Part shown: positions 37,926 through 47,097 of the stretch, in pieces
Layout of the letters: each line of letters begins with the position of its first letter
Position numbering within the stretch: the first letter of the stretch is position 1
Origin: Gammaproteobacteria bacterium
GTDB lineage: Bacteria > Pseudomonadota > Gammaproteobacteria > SZUA-229
Length of the DNA stretch: 64,000 nucleotides
Direction of reading: 5' to 3'
Assembly (NCBI GenBank): GCA_029881035.1
Contig: JAOUNI010000007.1
Location: 1 to 64,000, forward strand
Translations under genes and position numbers: made by a program
Notes under the pieces: model-generated
Told to the model about the DNA's origin: nothing
What the model saw: only the letters and a program-made list of their open reading frames with translations
Database searches by the model: none

Positions 37926-38737
37926 AGATCGTCGAACTCCTCAGTGTTGTCTATGGCTTTTTTGAAATTCATGGTTTTATCAGACAGAAATTGTGCGTTA
38001 TTGAGTGACATAGTCAGTTGCCGTTTACCGTCTTCCCATTTTTCAATTTTGACGGGAAGATTATTTAGACTGGGTGCCAGCCATAAATAAATAGGGTGTT
38101 TATTTGAGCTGTCGTCACGCTCTACCTTGATGGTCTGCATGATATTACCGTTGACTTCTATTTCATCAACGCCGTGTGTAATAAATGAGTAGGTCTGGAA
38201 TCGGCCTTTGACCATCATGGTGTATTTCTGAAGTGGGGTATTTTCACTGGTGTTGGTCATTAAGGGAATCATGTAGCTACTTGTGTCCCATACCGGTTCA
38301 TCTATTTTAAGATCCAGTTCTTCCCCGTAGGCTGTGCCGTTGACTTTACCCAGTAGTTTTTCACTAGATTGAATCCAGTCAATTTTTATCTGGATATCAC
38401 GATTTTTTTCGTCATCGGATGTTTGTCGGTAACTGAATTCAGTCAGTAGTAATTGGCCGTTCTGTATTGATAAAAAGCTATTTTCATCCAGTTCATCGTT
38501 ACGTAGCATTGCTGCTAGTCCTACCGGCTCGGTGTGTTGAGTGATGCGGATGCCATTATTCTCATGTTTGAGTGAATAAACACTTTTCGCTAAAGTTACC
38601 CCATATTTTTTAAGATCATAGCTGGCACTAAATTCAAGCGGCAGTGAAAATCCAGTGGAAGGCAGGAGGATCAGTGTCAGTATTAGCGCACTGACAGTAG
38701 TTCTTATCGAGGTAAAGAAAGCGTATCGGATTGCCAT
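37922..38737 (-). CDS. DUF3108 exported protein
   Basis: A 271-residue protein with a signal peptide (VSALILTLILLPSTGFS) then a DUF3108 fold, a beta-rich domain also found in some lipid/LPS-handling families. PLEFSASYDLKKYGVTLAKSVYSL is the start of the domain, and PVKIEKWEDGKRQLTMSLNNA the end. It overlaps the end of purN by 34 bases, and yjgA by four, so the three are one transcript. The function is unknown. Confidence 0.88.
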   Translation of the reverse strand: MAIRYAFFTSIRTTVSALILTLILLPSTGFSLPLEFSASYDLKKYGVTLAKSVYSLKHENNGIRITQHTEPVGLAAMLRNDELDENSFLSIQNGQLLLTEFSYRQTSDDEKNRDIQIKIDWIQSSEKLLGKVNGTAYGEELDLKIDEPVWDTSSYMIPLMTNTSENTPLQKYTMMVKGRFQTYSFITHGVDEIEVNGNIMQTIKVERDDSSNKHPIYLWLAPSLNNLPVKIEKWEDGKRQLTMSLNNAQFLSDKTMNFKKAIDNTEEFDDL

Positions 38738-39366
38738 ATTGCTATTTCATTTACAGGTTTATTGTCAAAGTGTACACGATTATTGATCAAGCTGAGCCGG
38801 CCACTGGTAAACCATTCTATAGCGAGTGGGTAAATAATATGTTCCTGTTTTAATACACGCGCGGCGAGTGAGGTTTCATCATCATCAAGTACCGGTAGCT
38901 TCGCCTGTATGACAACAGGGCCGCTATCAAGTTCGTTACTGACAAAATGAACACTGGCACCATGTTGGTCATGGCCCGCTTCGAGAGCACGTCGGTGTGT
39001 GTGCAGGCCTTTAAATTCGGGTAATAACGAAGGATGAATGTTGAGTATACGGCCTTCATATTGTTCGATAAAGGCCTTTGGTAATATTCGCATAAAGCCG
39101 GCCAGCACGATTAGATCAGGATTCAGTTCGGCCACCTGATTAGTTAAAGCTTCATCGAATTTCGTGCGTTCAGTAAACTTGGTATGGTCGATAACTATCG
39201 TCCTGATACCAGCAGTTTTGGTTTTTGCAAGACCTAAAGCATCGGGGCGATTACTGATAACGGCACTGATATTTGCGTGAATCCGTTTGTCGGCAACGGC
39301 ATCAATAATCGCCTGAAGATTACTGCCTGAGCCTGAAATTAATATGACGATTGACGGCGTGCTCAC
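38704..39366 (-). CDS. purN: Phosphoribosylglycinamide formyltransferase
   Basis: A 220-residue enzyme, the third step of purine synthesis, transferring a formyl group from 10-formyl-THF to GAR. LISGSGSNLQAIIDAV is the phosphate loop; NIHPSLLPEFKGLHTHRRALEAG holds the catalytic Asn-His, and the later Asp region HFVSNELDSGPVVIQAK is present. It follows purM by 12 bases. Confidence 0.97.
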   Translation of the reverse strand: MSTPSIVILISGSGSNLQAIIDAVADKRIHANISAVISNRPDALGLAKTKTAGIRTIVIDHTKFTERTKFDEALTNQVAELNPDLIVLAGFMRILPKAFIEQYEGRILNIHPSLLPEFKGLHTHRRALEAGHDQHGASVHFVSNELDSGPVVIQAKLPVLDDDETSLAARVLKQEHIIYPLAIEWFTSGRLSLINNRVHFDNKPVNEIAIWQSDTLSLPR

Positions 39367-39378
39367 TGGCGCAAATGT

Positions 39379-40428
39379 TTATTTGAAAACAACGTTGGCT
39401 TCGCCTGATGATTGAACTATTTCGCCCAAACGCCAAGCTTTTTCACCTGCATCATTAAAAGCCTTAATGGTGTTGCCTGCGTCTTCTTCAGCAACGATGA
39501 TGGCCATGCCAATGCCGCAGTTGAAAGTTCGGTACATTTCATTTATTTCGATATTACCGTTCTTTTGCAGCCATTCAAATACAGGTGGTAATTTGCAACT
39601 CTGTTCATCGAGAATGGCCTGAGTGTTATTGGGCAGGACACGTGGAATATTTTCGAGCAGGCCGCCGCCAGTAATGTGAGCTAGTGCATGCAGAGGAATG
39701 GTTTTTAATACTTTGAGAATCGATGAAACATAGATACGTGTAGGTGCCAGCAGCGCATTGCCCAGTGTGGTGTCACCGCAGGCCTGGTCTAGCGAAGCCT
39801 TGCTGACTTCGATGACTTTGCGAACCAGAGAATAACCGTTTGAATGAGGTCCGCTGGAAGCCAGTGCGATAATGGCATCACCGGCTTTTACCTTTGAACC
39901 ATCGATAATATTTTCTTTTTCGACCACCCCGACGCAGAACCCGGCCAGATCGTAATCGCCTTCACTATACATACCCGGCATTTCAGCCGTTTCACCGCCA
40001 ATCAATGCAGCACCGGATTGGCGACAGCCCTCAGCGATACCTTCAATAACATTAGCCGCTATCTCAGTGTTCAGTTTACCAGTGGCGTAATAATCGAGGA
40101 AAAATAGTGGTTCGGCACCCAGTACCAGGATATCGTTGACACACATAGCAACCAGGTCAATGCCGATCGTGTCGTGTTTGTCTAGCTCTATCGCCAGTTT
40201 CAGTTTTGTGCCGACGCCATCGGTGCCGGAAACCAGTACAGGTTGTTTGTAACCGGCCGGAATTTCGAATAAACCGCCAAAACCACCGATACTGCCCATC
40301 ACGCCTGGACGCTTTGTGCTATTCACGCTACCGCGAATTTTCTCGACCAGCAGGTTGCCTGCATCGATATCGACACCGGCATCGCGGTAACTGAGGGAGA
40401 TGTTTTTATTTTGAGTATTATCCGACAT
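39379..40428 (-). CDS. purM: Phosphoribosylformylglycinamidine cyclo-ligase
   Basis: A 349-residue enzyme, the fifth step of purine synthesis, closing the imidazole ring of AIR with [34 protein letters not shown] and [11 protein letters not shown] are family motifs. It is divergent from the DUF2066 gene, with 117 bases between starts that must hold both promoters. Confidence 0.98.
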   Translation of the reverse strand: MSDNTQNKNISLSYRDAGVDIDAGNLLVEKIRGSVNSTKRPGVMGSIGGFGGLFEIPAGYKQPVLVSGTDGVGTKLKLAIELDKHDTIGIDLVAMCVNDILVLGAEPLFFLDYYATGKLNTEIAANVIEGIAEGCRQSGAALIGGETAEMPGMYSEGDYDLAGFCVGVVEKENIIDGSKVKAGDAIIALASSGPHSNGYSLVRKVIEVSKASLDQACGDTTLGNALLAPTRIYVSSILKVLKTIPLHALAHITGGGLLENIPRVLPNNTQAILDEQSCKLPPVFEWLQKNGNIEINEMYRTFNCGIGMAIIVAEEDAGNTIKAFNDAGEKAWRLGEIVQSSGEANVVFK

Positions 40429-40545
40429 TATTGGAAGCCAGTACTTGTGTGATATTAATAGGTGATTTTAAGGTGTGATATTGTACACGCTCTTAGCTGT
40501 GTGATTGTATAATCTGTCGAAATAATCCTCCAGTTTAATCATTTT

Positions 40546-41757
40546 ATGGTCTATCAAAAAACAAAATTTCATCTTGGCTTTGCTTCAAACACAAGGCTAA
40601 AAACACTTCTATTGGTCTTCTGGTTGTCTATATTGGCACCGCTGACGGCTTCTGCCGTGGTAGTTGAAGGTTTGTTTGAAGTTGAGATGCCTGTTCTTGA
40701 TGAAAGTAAGGAAATTCGTCGTGCCGCACAGGATGATGGTTTGGTCGAAGTACTCGTTCGTGTTTCCGGTGATAGCCATATTCTTGAAAAAATTGAAGCA
40801 CCAGCGGCAAACAGTTATGTACAGCAGTTTGAATATTTGGTGCAACCCTCAATCGAGATTGGTGGTGCGCCCACGCAACTACTCTGGGTGCGTTACAACG
40901 CGACCAGAATACTGGATTTTTTACGTAAACAAGCAATCCCTATTTGGGGTGAGCGTCGAAGCCAGGTGGTAATATGGCTAGCCGTACGGGATGGTAATCA
41001 ACGATATATCCTGAAAAATGGCGATACTTCTTTGATCAAATCAAAAGCTGATGCAGCATTTAGTCGCCGTGGCATGCCGGTAATCTGGCCACAAAATGAT
41101 GCAATCGATCAGCAATTAGTCCGTTTTGCTGATGTCTGGGCGGGTTTTGCTGATCCATTAAATCAGGCTTCAAAACGATATTCATCAGGGCCTGTTATCG
41201 CGGCTAATATGGGCTGGAATGGATCTGAGTGGGAAGGTGAATGGTCTTTATTGCTAGATGATGAGGTTCATAAATGGAGTCTGCATGGTCTGGATTATGT
41301 GGGCCTTATTTCGACAGCTACTGATCTGATTGCTGATATTATGGGGCAAAAATATGCAGTGCTGGAGACTTTTGATGTCACTCAGTTAACAACAATTTCG
41401 GTAGAAATTGATCAGGTTAAAAATGTGGAAAACTATCGACGCATCAATAAATATCTGATGAGTTTATCGGCAGTGCAATCAGTGCGGCTTTCACAGGTTG
41501 AACCGAATCGCGTGTTTTTTGACCTGGCCTTGCGTAGTAAAGTAGATGATTTACTGAATCAGATTAAGTCAGGCTCAATTTTAGCGTTACTTGCAGCTGA
41601 TAATGTTGACCGGGAGTCCGAGCAAAAATCACAAGGTGAGTTGAAGGATGAACAGATCATAACGGATACACCTGAAAATATAACAACAAATACCACAGCC
41701 AGCGATGTTGCTTTACTTCCGGTGAAAACAGTAATTTACCGTTTTGCGTTGCAGTAG
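40546..41757 (+). CDS. DUF2066 exported protein
   Basis: A 403-residue protein with a signal peptide (LLVFWLSILAPLTASA) and DUF2066: VVVEGLFEVEMPVLDESKEIRR followed by LVEVLVRVSGD. The family lies next to purM and hda in many gammaproteobacteria; its function is unknown. It ends two bases before hda. The C-terminal 50 residues are polar and low-complexity. Confidence 0.88.
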   Translation: MVYQKTKFHLGFASNTRLKTLLLVFWLSILAPLTASAVVVEGLFEVEMPVLDESKEIRRAAQDDGLVEVLVRVSGDSHILEKIEAPAANSYVQQFEYLVQPSIEIGGAPTQLLWVRYNATRILDFLRKQAIPIWGERRSQVVIWLAVRDGNQRYILKNGDTSLIKSKADAAFSRRGMPVIWPQNDAIDQQLVRFADVWAGFADPLNQASKRYSSGPVIAANMGWNGSEWEGEWSLLLDDEVHKWSLHGLDYVGLISTATDLIADIMGQKYAVLETFDVTQLTTISVEIDQVKNVENYRRINKYLMSLSAVQSVRLSQVEPNRVFFDLALRSKVDDLLNQIKSGSILALLAADNVDRESEQKSQGELKDEQIITDTPENITTNTTASDVALLPVKTVIYRFALQ

Positions 41758-41759
41758 TC

Positions 41760-42503
41760 ATGTCTCCGTCTAGCAAGGTTAGTACATCATTTCGGCAATT
41801 ACCGCTACATTTTGGTGTACGGGATGTTCTAAGTTTCGATACGCTGGTGGCCGGTAGTAATGCAGTTGCAGTTGGTATCGTGCAACAATGTGCTTTGGGT
41901 GAGGGTGAAAAACAGGTTTATATCTGGTCACCTCATGGTGAAGGTAAAGGAGGTGGCAAAAGCCATTTATTACAGGCTGCCTGCCATCAGGCCGCACAAA
42001 ATCAACGCACTGTATGTTATTTACCTGTTAGAGAGATTATTAATTTGTCGGTAGATGTACTGGATGAATTAGAGCAGTTGGATTTAGTATGTCTGGATGA
42101 TATTGAGCTGATGGCCCAATTACCTGATTGGGAAGAAGCTTTGTTTGATCTTATTAATCGTATGCGTGAATCGGGAAACTCTCTGTTGCTAGCGGCTTCA
42201 TCTTCTCCAGAAGCAATAGCGGTAAAATTGCCGGATTTGCGCTCTCGTCTGGCCTGGGGGCCGGTATTTCAGTTGCAGGCTTTGAGTGATGATGGCAAAC
42301 GTGAGGCTCTGCGTACTCGAGCCGGACAACGAGGGCTGGAAATGCCGGATAATGTCGCCGAATATTTGATGCGCCATTATCCGCGTGATTTATTCGGACT
42401 GTTCGAACGGCTTGAACTGCTGGATACTGCCGCCATGGCGATGCAGCGACGATTAACTGTTCCTTTTGTTAAATCTGTGCTGGAATCGGCTGCGGATATT
42501 TAA
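41760..42503 (+). CDS. hda: DnaA regulatory inactivator Hda
   Basis: A 247-residue AAA+ protein that binds the sliding clamp and promotes DnaA-ATP hydrolysis after replication starts. FRQLPLHFGVRD matches the N-terminal clamp-binding motif. The P loop is GEGKGGGKSHLLQAA, slightly longer than usual; LVCLDDIELMA is Walker B, and RSRLAWGPVFQL is sensor-like. The arginine-finger region is in this last segment. Confidence 0.94.
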   Translation: MSPSSKVSTSFRQLPLHFGVRDVLSFDTLVAGSNAVAVGIVQQCALGEGEKQVYIWSPHGEGKGGGKSHLLQAACHQAAQNQRTVCYLPVREIINLSVDVLDELEQLDLVCLDDIELMAQLPDWEEALFDLINRMRESGNSLLLAASSSPEAIAVKLPDLRSRLAWGPVFQLQALSDDGKREALRTRAGQRGLEMPDNVAEYLMRHYPRDLFGLFERLELLDTAAMAMQRRLTVPFVKSVLESAADI

Positions 42504-42514
42504 TTCAAAAACCT

Positions 42515-42637
42515 TCACCGCAGAGACGCGGAGGTGCAGAGTAAATCTTTTTATCATGGTTTTACTTACGGCAAAACCATATACAACATAATTATTTTTT
42601 AGAGTTTTTCTCTGCGCCTCCGCGTCTTTGCGGTAAA
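42515..42637. repeat. Imperfect inverted-repeat element after hda
   Basis: The arms ACCGCAGAGACGCGGAGG and CCTCCGCGTCTTTGCGGT (full arms 42517-42541 and 42610-42634) match in 23 of 25 positions when one is reverse-complemented, and flank about 68 bases of AT-rich sequence. It sits between the convergent hda and DUF2069 genes. It has no coding capacity. The arm sequence belongs to a type seen as dispersed repeats in many bacterial genomes, so this is probably a MITE-like or REP-like unit that also acts as a terminator. Confidence 0.75.
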
Positions 42638-42652
42638 AAATCTTTAGATGTT

Positions 42653-43024
42653 TTAATCGGGAGTATTTTCTTTCTGACTTCTTGAACTGAGCCGCGTGTA
42701 GAGCACGGTGCCGGTAAAAAATAGCAGGCTGAATGTGGTTACGTATAAGCCGAATATGAGTGTTTCATTAGCGCCCGCATACCAGATACCCAGGACAAAA
42801 TAGAATATCGCCAGATATATCGACCAGGCGTGAGTGTAGGTTTTACCGTTGAGCAGTCCGCGTAGGGGAAACATGAGCGGACCCAGCTGGGTCAAAATGA
42901 TAATAGAAATTAAATGCGCTTCAGTCTTGTGGATTAGCAAATGCCAGGCATAAAGTCCAATCATCAGTCCAAAATAACCGGACAGAGTTAGCCAGCGGGA
43001 AAGTAAAAGTGTTGGTATCGGCAT
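42653..43024 (-). CDS. DUF2069 membrane protein
   Basis: A 123-residue protein with four hydrophobic helices. LSGYFGLMIGLYAWHLLIHKTE and LGPLMFPLRGLLNGKTYTHAW are DUF2069 signatures. The function is unknown. It starts three bases after the WrbA-like gene stop; the cluster ArsC-WrbA-DUF2069 next to hda is conserved in gammaproteobacteria. Confidence 0.9.
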   Translation of the reverse strand: MPIPTLLLSRWLTLSGYFGLMIGLYAWHLLIHKTEAHLISIIILTQLGPLMFPLRGLLNGKTYTHAWSIYLAIFYFVLGIWYAGANETLIFGLYVTTFSLLFFTGTVLYTRLSSRSQKENTPD

Positions 43025-43027
43025 AAT

Positions 43028-43621
43028 TTAATTTTTAAGTTTTTTTGCGGTATGGGCCAGACGACGACCCAGCGCGAGACAAAGAGCACGTTCTTCATCG
43101 CTCAGCACGTTGGGTCCGCTATCACTGGTAACCCGACTGGCACCATAGGGAGTGCCACCGGTTTTAGTGCTGAGTAATTCAGTTTGGGTGTAGGGCAGGC
43201 CGGTAATCAGCATACCGTGATGCAATAAGGGTAGTATCATGGTGAGCAAGGTGCTTTCCTGTCCACCGTGCAAGCTCATACTGCCGGAAAAAACGGCGGC
43301 AGGTTTATCCACTAACTTGCCGGACATCCATAAAGGGCTGGTACTATCGATAAAGTATTTCATTGCTGCAGGCATATTGCCAAAATGGGTCGGGCAGCCC
43401 ATGGCCAGTCCTGCACACTCTTCGAGATCCTGAAGTGCGGCGTAGAGTGGGCCGTTTTCGGGGATGATATTTTCAGTTTTCTCAGTATTCGCCGATACCG
43501 CAGGTACGGTGCGAATACGTGCTTCCATGCCTTCGACTTCCTCAATGCCATGAGCGATGATATTCGCCATTTCAGCGATGGTACCGCCGGGGCTGTAGTA
43601 TAAAACTAGAATTGTAGACAT
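43028..43621 (-). CDS. NAD(P)H:quinone oxidoreductase, WrbA-like flavoprotein
   Basis: A 197-residue flavodoxin-fold protein. ILVLYYSPGGTIAEMANIIA is the FMN phosphate loop; GCPTHFGNMPAAMKYFID and SGSMSLHGGQESTLL the FMN ring loops. WrbA-type enzymes reduce quinones by two electrons, which limits radical formation. The ATG overlaps the ArsC-family stop (TAATG). Confidence 0.92.
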   Translation of the reverse strand: MSTILVLYYSPGGTIAEMANIIAHGIEEVEGMEARIRTVPAVSANTEKTENIIPENGPLYAALQDLEECAGLAMGCPTHFGNMPAAMKYFIDSTSPLWMSGKLVDKPAAVFSGSMSLHGGQESTLLTMILPLLHHGMLITGLPYTQTELLSTKTGGTPYGASRVTSDSGPNVLSDEERALCLALGRRLAHTAKKLKN

Positions 43622-43971
43622 TAAAGTATATCCAGTATTTTTTCAGGAGGGCGGCCAATGGTGGCCTTGCCGTTATGGATTACAATTGGGCGTTCAATAA
43701 GAATGGGATTATCAACCATGGCCTGTATCAGTGCATCACGGCTCAATGTTTCATCAGCCAGATTTAACTCATTATAAGGAATTTCATGTTGGCGCATCAG
43801 TTCACGGGGCTCCATGGAAAGCAAATTCAGGATCTCGTTGAGTTCGGCAACACTGGGTGGCTCGTTCAAATACTCGGTAACATCTGGCTTAATATCGTTG
43901 TCTTCAAGTAACTGCATACTTAATCGGCATTTGCTGCAGTTGGGGTTCAGGTAGATGCGTGTTGAGCTCAT
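43621..43971 (-). CDS. ArsC-family reductase-like protein (YfgD type)
   Basis: A 116-residue thioredoxin-fold protein of the ArsC/Spx family. NPNCSKCRLSMQLLEDN carries the active Cys (and a second Cys at +3), and IERPIVIHNGKATIGRPPEKIL is the family end. It is probably the YfgD branch rather than a true arsenate reductase, as no ars genes are near. First gene of the ArsC-WrbA-DUF2069 operon. Confidence 0.9.
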   Translation of the reverse strand: MSSTRIYLNPNCSKCRLSMQLLEDNDIKPDVTEYLNEPPSVAELNEILNLLSMEPRELMRQHEIPYNELNLADETLSRDALIQAMVDNPILIERPIVIHNGKATIGRPPEKILDIL

Positions 43972-44063
43972 GGTCTATTTCTCATTATTTCGGGCAAGCT
44001 TACTGGAAGTGGATGACAGGTAAAAGTCACTAATAATATTTATGCTTTGATTGTTGAACGGCG

Positions 44064-44093
44064 GTTACATTCTCAGATTATAGTGGTTATAAT
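44064..44093 (+). promoter_or_regulatory. Sigma-70-like promoter for LysM lipoprotein
   Basis: A perfect TATAAT (44088-44093) with GTTACA (44064-44069) 18 bases upstream. The expected transcript start is about 50 bases before the ATG at 44151. Confidence 0.5.
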
Positions 44094-44150
44094 CTGTCGC
44101 AAATAGGACAAAAAGCAATAATTACCCTTTTATATTGGAGATTTCATATT

Positions 44151-44825
44151 ATGCGAACATCAATAGTACAAACAGCTGCACGTTTATTTTTAGTGGCATT
44201 TCTGGGTCTTGGTCTGGTAACTGGTTGTGCAACGACCGGTGAAACTGAACAAACTGCTGCAGAAGCGATTGCCGCTGCCAAGTCAGCTAATGCAGATGCA
44301 AAAGCTGCAGGTTATGAATGGACTGAGACTGCTGGCATTATTGAAAATGCTGAAAAAGCACTGGCTGAAGGTAAAGAAGACGAAGCTAAAGCTCTGGCGA
44401 ATAAAGCAAGAATGCAGGCTGAAAATGCTATAGCACAGCAGAAAGCTGAAGCGAAAAAGTTTGAAGATGGTATGAGTGATGCTGATCGCGCGGCATTGAG
44501 TGGTGCTGAATCAGATATGTCTGCTAGTAAAAAGGCAGGTATGGGCGCAGGTGTAAGCAGTTACTCTGTTGTTCGTGGTGATAACTTGTGGGATATTTCG
44601 GGTAAGGATAATGTATATGGTAATTCTTACCAGTGGCCTCTGATTTATAAAACAAACCGTAACAAAATCAAAGATGCAGATCTGATTTACCCAGGTCAGG
44701 TTTTTGATATCGACCAGAATGCATCAGCTACAGATATTGATGCCGCTATCAATCATGCAAAAACACGCGGTGCATGGTCAGTGGGTGATGTTGAGCAATC
44801 TGATCTGGATTATCTGGCACGTTAA
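44151..44825 (+). CDS. LysM-domain lipoprotein with helical stalk
   Basis: A 224-residue protein. The lipobox LVTGC at about residue 25 is followed by Thr/Glu. Residues about 30-125 are Ala/Glu/Lys-rich helix (AAAKSANADAKAAGYEW, KALANKARMQAENAIAQQKA), like lipoprotein coiled coils. LysM follows (YSVVRGDNLWDISG ... YPGQVFDI, about 138-190), which binds peptidoglycan. The likely job is to link outer membrane and cell wall. It has its own promoter and terminator, suggesting high expression. Confidence 0.85.
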   Translation: MRTSIVQTAARLFLVAFLGLGLVTGCATTGETEQTAAEAIAAAKSANADAKAAGYEWTETAGIIENAEKALAEGKEDEAKALANKARMQAENAIAQQKAEAKKFEDGMSDADRAALSGAESDMSASKKAGMGAGVSSYSVVRGDNLWDISGKDNVYGNSYQWPLIYKTNRNKIKDADLIYPGQVFDIDQNASATDIDAAINHAKTRGAWSVGDVEQSDLDYLAR

Positions 44826-44847
44826 TTTTTATCAGATATGAAAATGG

Positions 44848-44878
44848 AAAAGGCTCGCTTGCGAGCCTTTTTTTTTGA
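44848..44878 (+). terminator. Terminator after LysM gene
   Basis: Hairpin AAAGGCTCGC/TT/GCGAGCCTTT followed by nine Ts. Confidence 0.95.
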
Positions 44879-44911
44879 CAGAAAATATTAAGTTAAGCCG
44901 AAAAATTATTA

Positions 44912-45196
44912 ATGATTTGTTATCGCTATTTAATATCTGGACGTGTGCAGGGCGTGTTTTATAGAGCCAGTGCGCAGCATCAGGCCAGTGCTTTAGGTTT
45001 ACGAGGCTGGGTGCGTAATCTGGTTGATGGTCGAGTCGAATTGCTGGCCTGCGGTGATCAAAAGGCACTTGATGAATTGGAAAAATGGTTAAAAATAGGC
45101 CCGGAATACGCAAAAGTGTCTAATATAGAGATAATAAAAGAGAATCAGAAAGCGCTATCTGGCAATTTTGAAGTAAGGCCGACCTCATCACTGTGA
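44912..45196 (+). CDS. acyP: Acylphosphatase
   Basis: A 94-residue enzyme that hydrolyses acyl phosphates. The phosphate-binding GRVQGVFYR loop (catalytic Arg) and GWVRNLVDGRVE (catalytic Asn) are intact. Slightly longer C-terminus than the usual ~90. No clear Shine-Dalgarno. Confidence 0.95.
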   Translation: MICYRYLISGRVQGVFYRASAQHQASALGLRGWVRNLVDGRVELLACGDQKALDELEKWLKIGPEYAKVSNIEIIKENQKALSGNFEVRPTSSL

Positions 45197-45215
45197 CTAT
45201 CACAGGGCGAATAAT

Positions 45216-46997
45216 ATGAATACAGCGGTAGAAAATAAAAAAAGTTACAAACTGGATGTGCATGAAGTCCTGACCTGGTTGGAGCAGGATGAAATGGTTT
45301 CAGCAGATAACGCACATATGGTGCGTATGCTGGCAGGGGGGAAAGCTTTTGAAGATAAACATCCGTTGGAGATTATTGCAGAGCGTAACTGGATCGATGA
45401 GAGTAAAACACGACCTCTGACGCTTGATGTTTTGGCTGAATGGTTCGCTCGGCGTGTAGGTTTGCCTTATTTCAGAATTGATCCACTCAAGGTCGATGTA
45501 ACCAAAGTGACAGAGGTGATGTCTTTCGCTTATGCCCAACGTTTTAATGTGCTGGCAGTAAAAGTTGAACCGCATACGATAACAGTGGCAACAGCACAGC
45601 CATTTGACCGTGACTGGGTTAACGAGCTTAGTCGTATACATAATAAAGAATTCAAACTGGTTGTGGCCAGTCCTGAAGAAATTCGTCGTTATCTGATAGA
45701 GTTTTACACGGTAGCGAAATCAGTATTCGGTGCTCAGAGTAACAACCAGCGTGGACCAGGTGATTTACAGAATCTGGAATCACTCATGGAGCTGGGGCGC
45801 GTCGGTAAACTGGATGCCAACGACCAGCACGTGGTCAATATTGTGGACTGGTTGTTGCAGTATGCTTTCGACCAGCGTGCCAGTGATATTCATCTCGAGC
45901 CCCGCCGGGAAATGAGTAACGTGCGCTTTCGTATTGACGGCATGCTGCACGAAGTTTATCAGATCCCAACGCCGGTCATGGCGGCGGTATCCAGCCGTAT
46001 TAAGATTCTGGGCCGTATGGATGTGGCTGAAAAACGCCGGCCTCAGGATGGACGGTTAAAAACGCGCAGCCCTGATGGTCAGGAAATCGAATTACGTTTG
46101 TCCACTATGCCCACTGCTTTTGGCGAAAAGCTGGTGATGCGTATTTTTGACCCCGAAGTGCTGGTGCGTAATTTTCAGGAGCTGGGTTTCAGTGCCAAAG
46201 ACGATGAAATATGGCAGTCGATGATTCATCAGCCTAATGGCATTATTCTGGTGACCGGACCAACCGGTTCGGGTAAAACCACCACGCTGTATTCATCACT
46301 CAAGCAGCTGGCGCGGCCTGATGTGAACGTCTGTACCATTGAAGACCCCATCGAGCTGGTTGAGCCTGCGTTTAACCAGATGCAGGTGCAGAAAAATATC
46401 GATCTGGATTTTTCCGGCGGCGTAAAAACTCTGCTGCGTCAGGATCCGGATATCATCATGATCGGTGAGATTCGTGACATGGAAACCGCAGACATGGCGA
46501 TTCAGGCGGCGCTGACCGGGCATCTGGTGATATCCACGCTGCATACCAATGACGCGCCTTCGGCTATCACCCGCTTGATGGATATTGGTGTCGCACCGTA
46601 CCTGATCCAGTCATCATTGATTGGCGTCATGGCACAACGACTGGTGCGAACTCTGTGCCCGCACTGCAAGCAGCCGACCGAAATCGATGAAGATGCATGG
46701 CAGGCTCTGGTTAAACCTTGGAAGTCCAAAAAGCCTGACACCGCACAAAAACCGGTCGGCTGTCTGGAGTGTCGCAACACCGGATATCAGGGGCGTATGG
46801 GTATTTACGAGATGTTTACCTTCAGTAAGGCCAGCAAAAAACTCATCACTGAAAATTGTGATATCGCCGCCCTCAGGCAGCAGGTTATCAAAGATGGCCT
46901 CATGCCCATGCGCCTCAGCGGTGCTAACAAAGTGGCTAACGGCATTACCACGATTGAAGAAGTCATGCGAGTGTCGCCACCGCCGCTGGATGCCTGA
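45216..46997 (+). CDS. GspE/PilB-type secretion ATPase
   Basis: A 593-residue hexameric ATPase of the type II secretion / type IV pilus family. An MshEN-like N-terminal domain (about 1-160) precedes the N2 domain (DIHLEPRREMSNVRFRIDG). Walker A is GPTGSGKTTTLYSSL, the Asp box TIEDPIEL, Walker B IIMIGEIRDMETADMA, and the His box LHTNDAPSA. The zinc tetracysteine (CPHCKQP ... CLEC) is present. No inner-membrane or secretin partner gene is adjacent, so its machine is encoded elsewhere. Confidence 0.92.
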   Translation: MNTAVENKKSYKLDVHEVLTWLEQDEMVSADNAHMVRMLAGGKAFEDKHPLEIIAERNWIDESKTRPLTLDVLAEWFARRVGLPYFRIDPLKVDVTKVTEVMSFAYAQRFNVLAVKVEPHTITVATAQPFDRDWVNELSRIHNKEFKLVVASPEEIRRYLIEFYTVAKSVFGAQSNNQRGPGDLQNLESLMELGRVGKLDANDQHVVNIVDWLLQYAFDQRASDIHLEPRREMSNVRFRIDGMLHEVYQIPTPVMAAVSSRIKILGRMDVAEKRRPQDGRLKTRSPDGQEIELRLSTMPTAFGEKLVMRIFDPEVLVRNFQELGFSAKDDEIWQSMIHQPNGIILVTGPTGSGKTTTLYSSLKQLARPDVNVCTIEDPIELVEPAFNQMQVQKNIDLDFSGGVKTLLRQDPDIIMIGEIRDMETADMAIQAALTGHLVISTLHTNDAPSAITRLMDIGVAPYLIQSSLIGVMAQRLVRTLCPHCKQPTEIDEDAWQALVKPWKSKKPDTAQKPVGCLECRNTGYQGRMGIYEMFTFSKASKKLITENCDIAALRQQVIKDGLMPMRLSGANKVANGITTIEEVMRVSPPPLDA

Positions 46998-47062
46998 TTG
47001 CCTCTTGAACGGTCTGCTATAAGCACACAAAAAACCAGATTTCCTCTTTATTAGCAAAAGGT

Positions 47063-47068
47063 TATAAT
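47063..47068 (+). promoter_or_regulatory. -10 element upstream of DUF302 gene
   Basis: A perfect TATAAT lies 29 bases before the DUF302 ATG. The -35 region is weak (TTTCCT-like). A strong AGGGGG ribosome site is next to the ATG. Confidence 0.4.
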
Positions 47069-47097
47069 GCGCCTCCAGATAAATTAAGGGGGCGGTT

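Noticed and set aside
39367-39378. A PurR-like box near GCGCAAATGTTTATT
   Set aside because: It lies between purM and purN, not at a promoter, and is a poor match.
42511-42645. A CRISPR array at the repeats after hda
   Set aside because: Only two arms exist and they are inverted, not direct; no cas genes are near.
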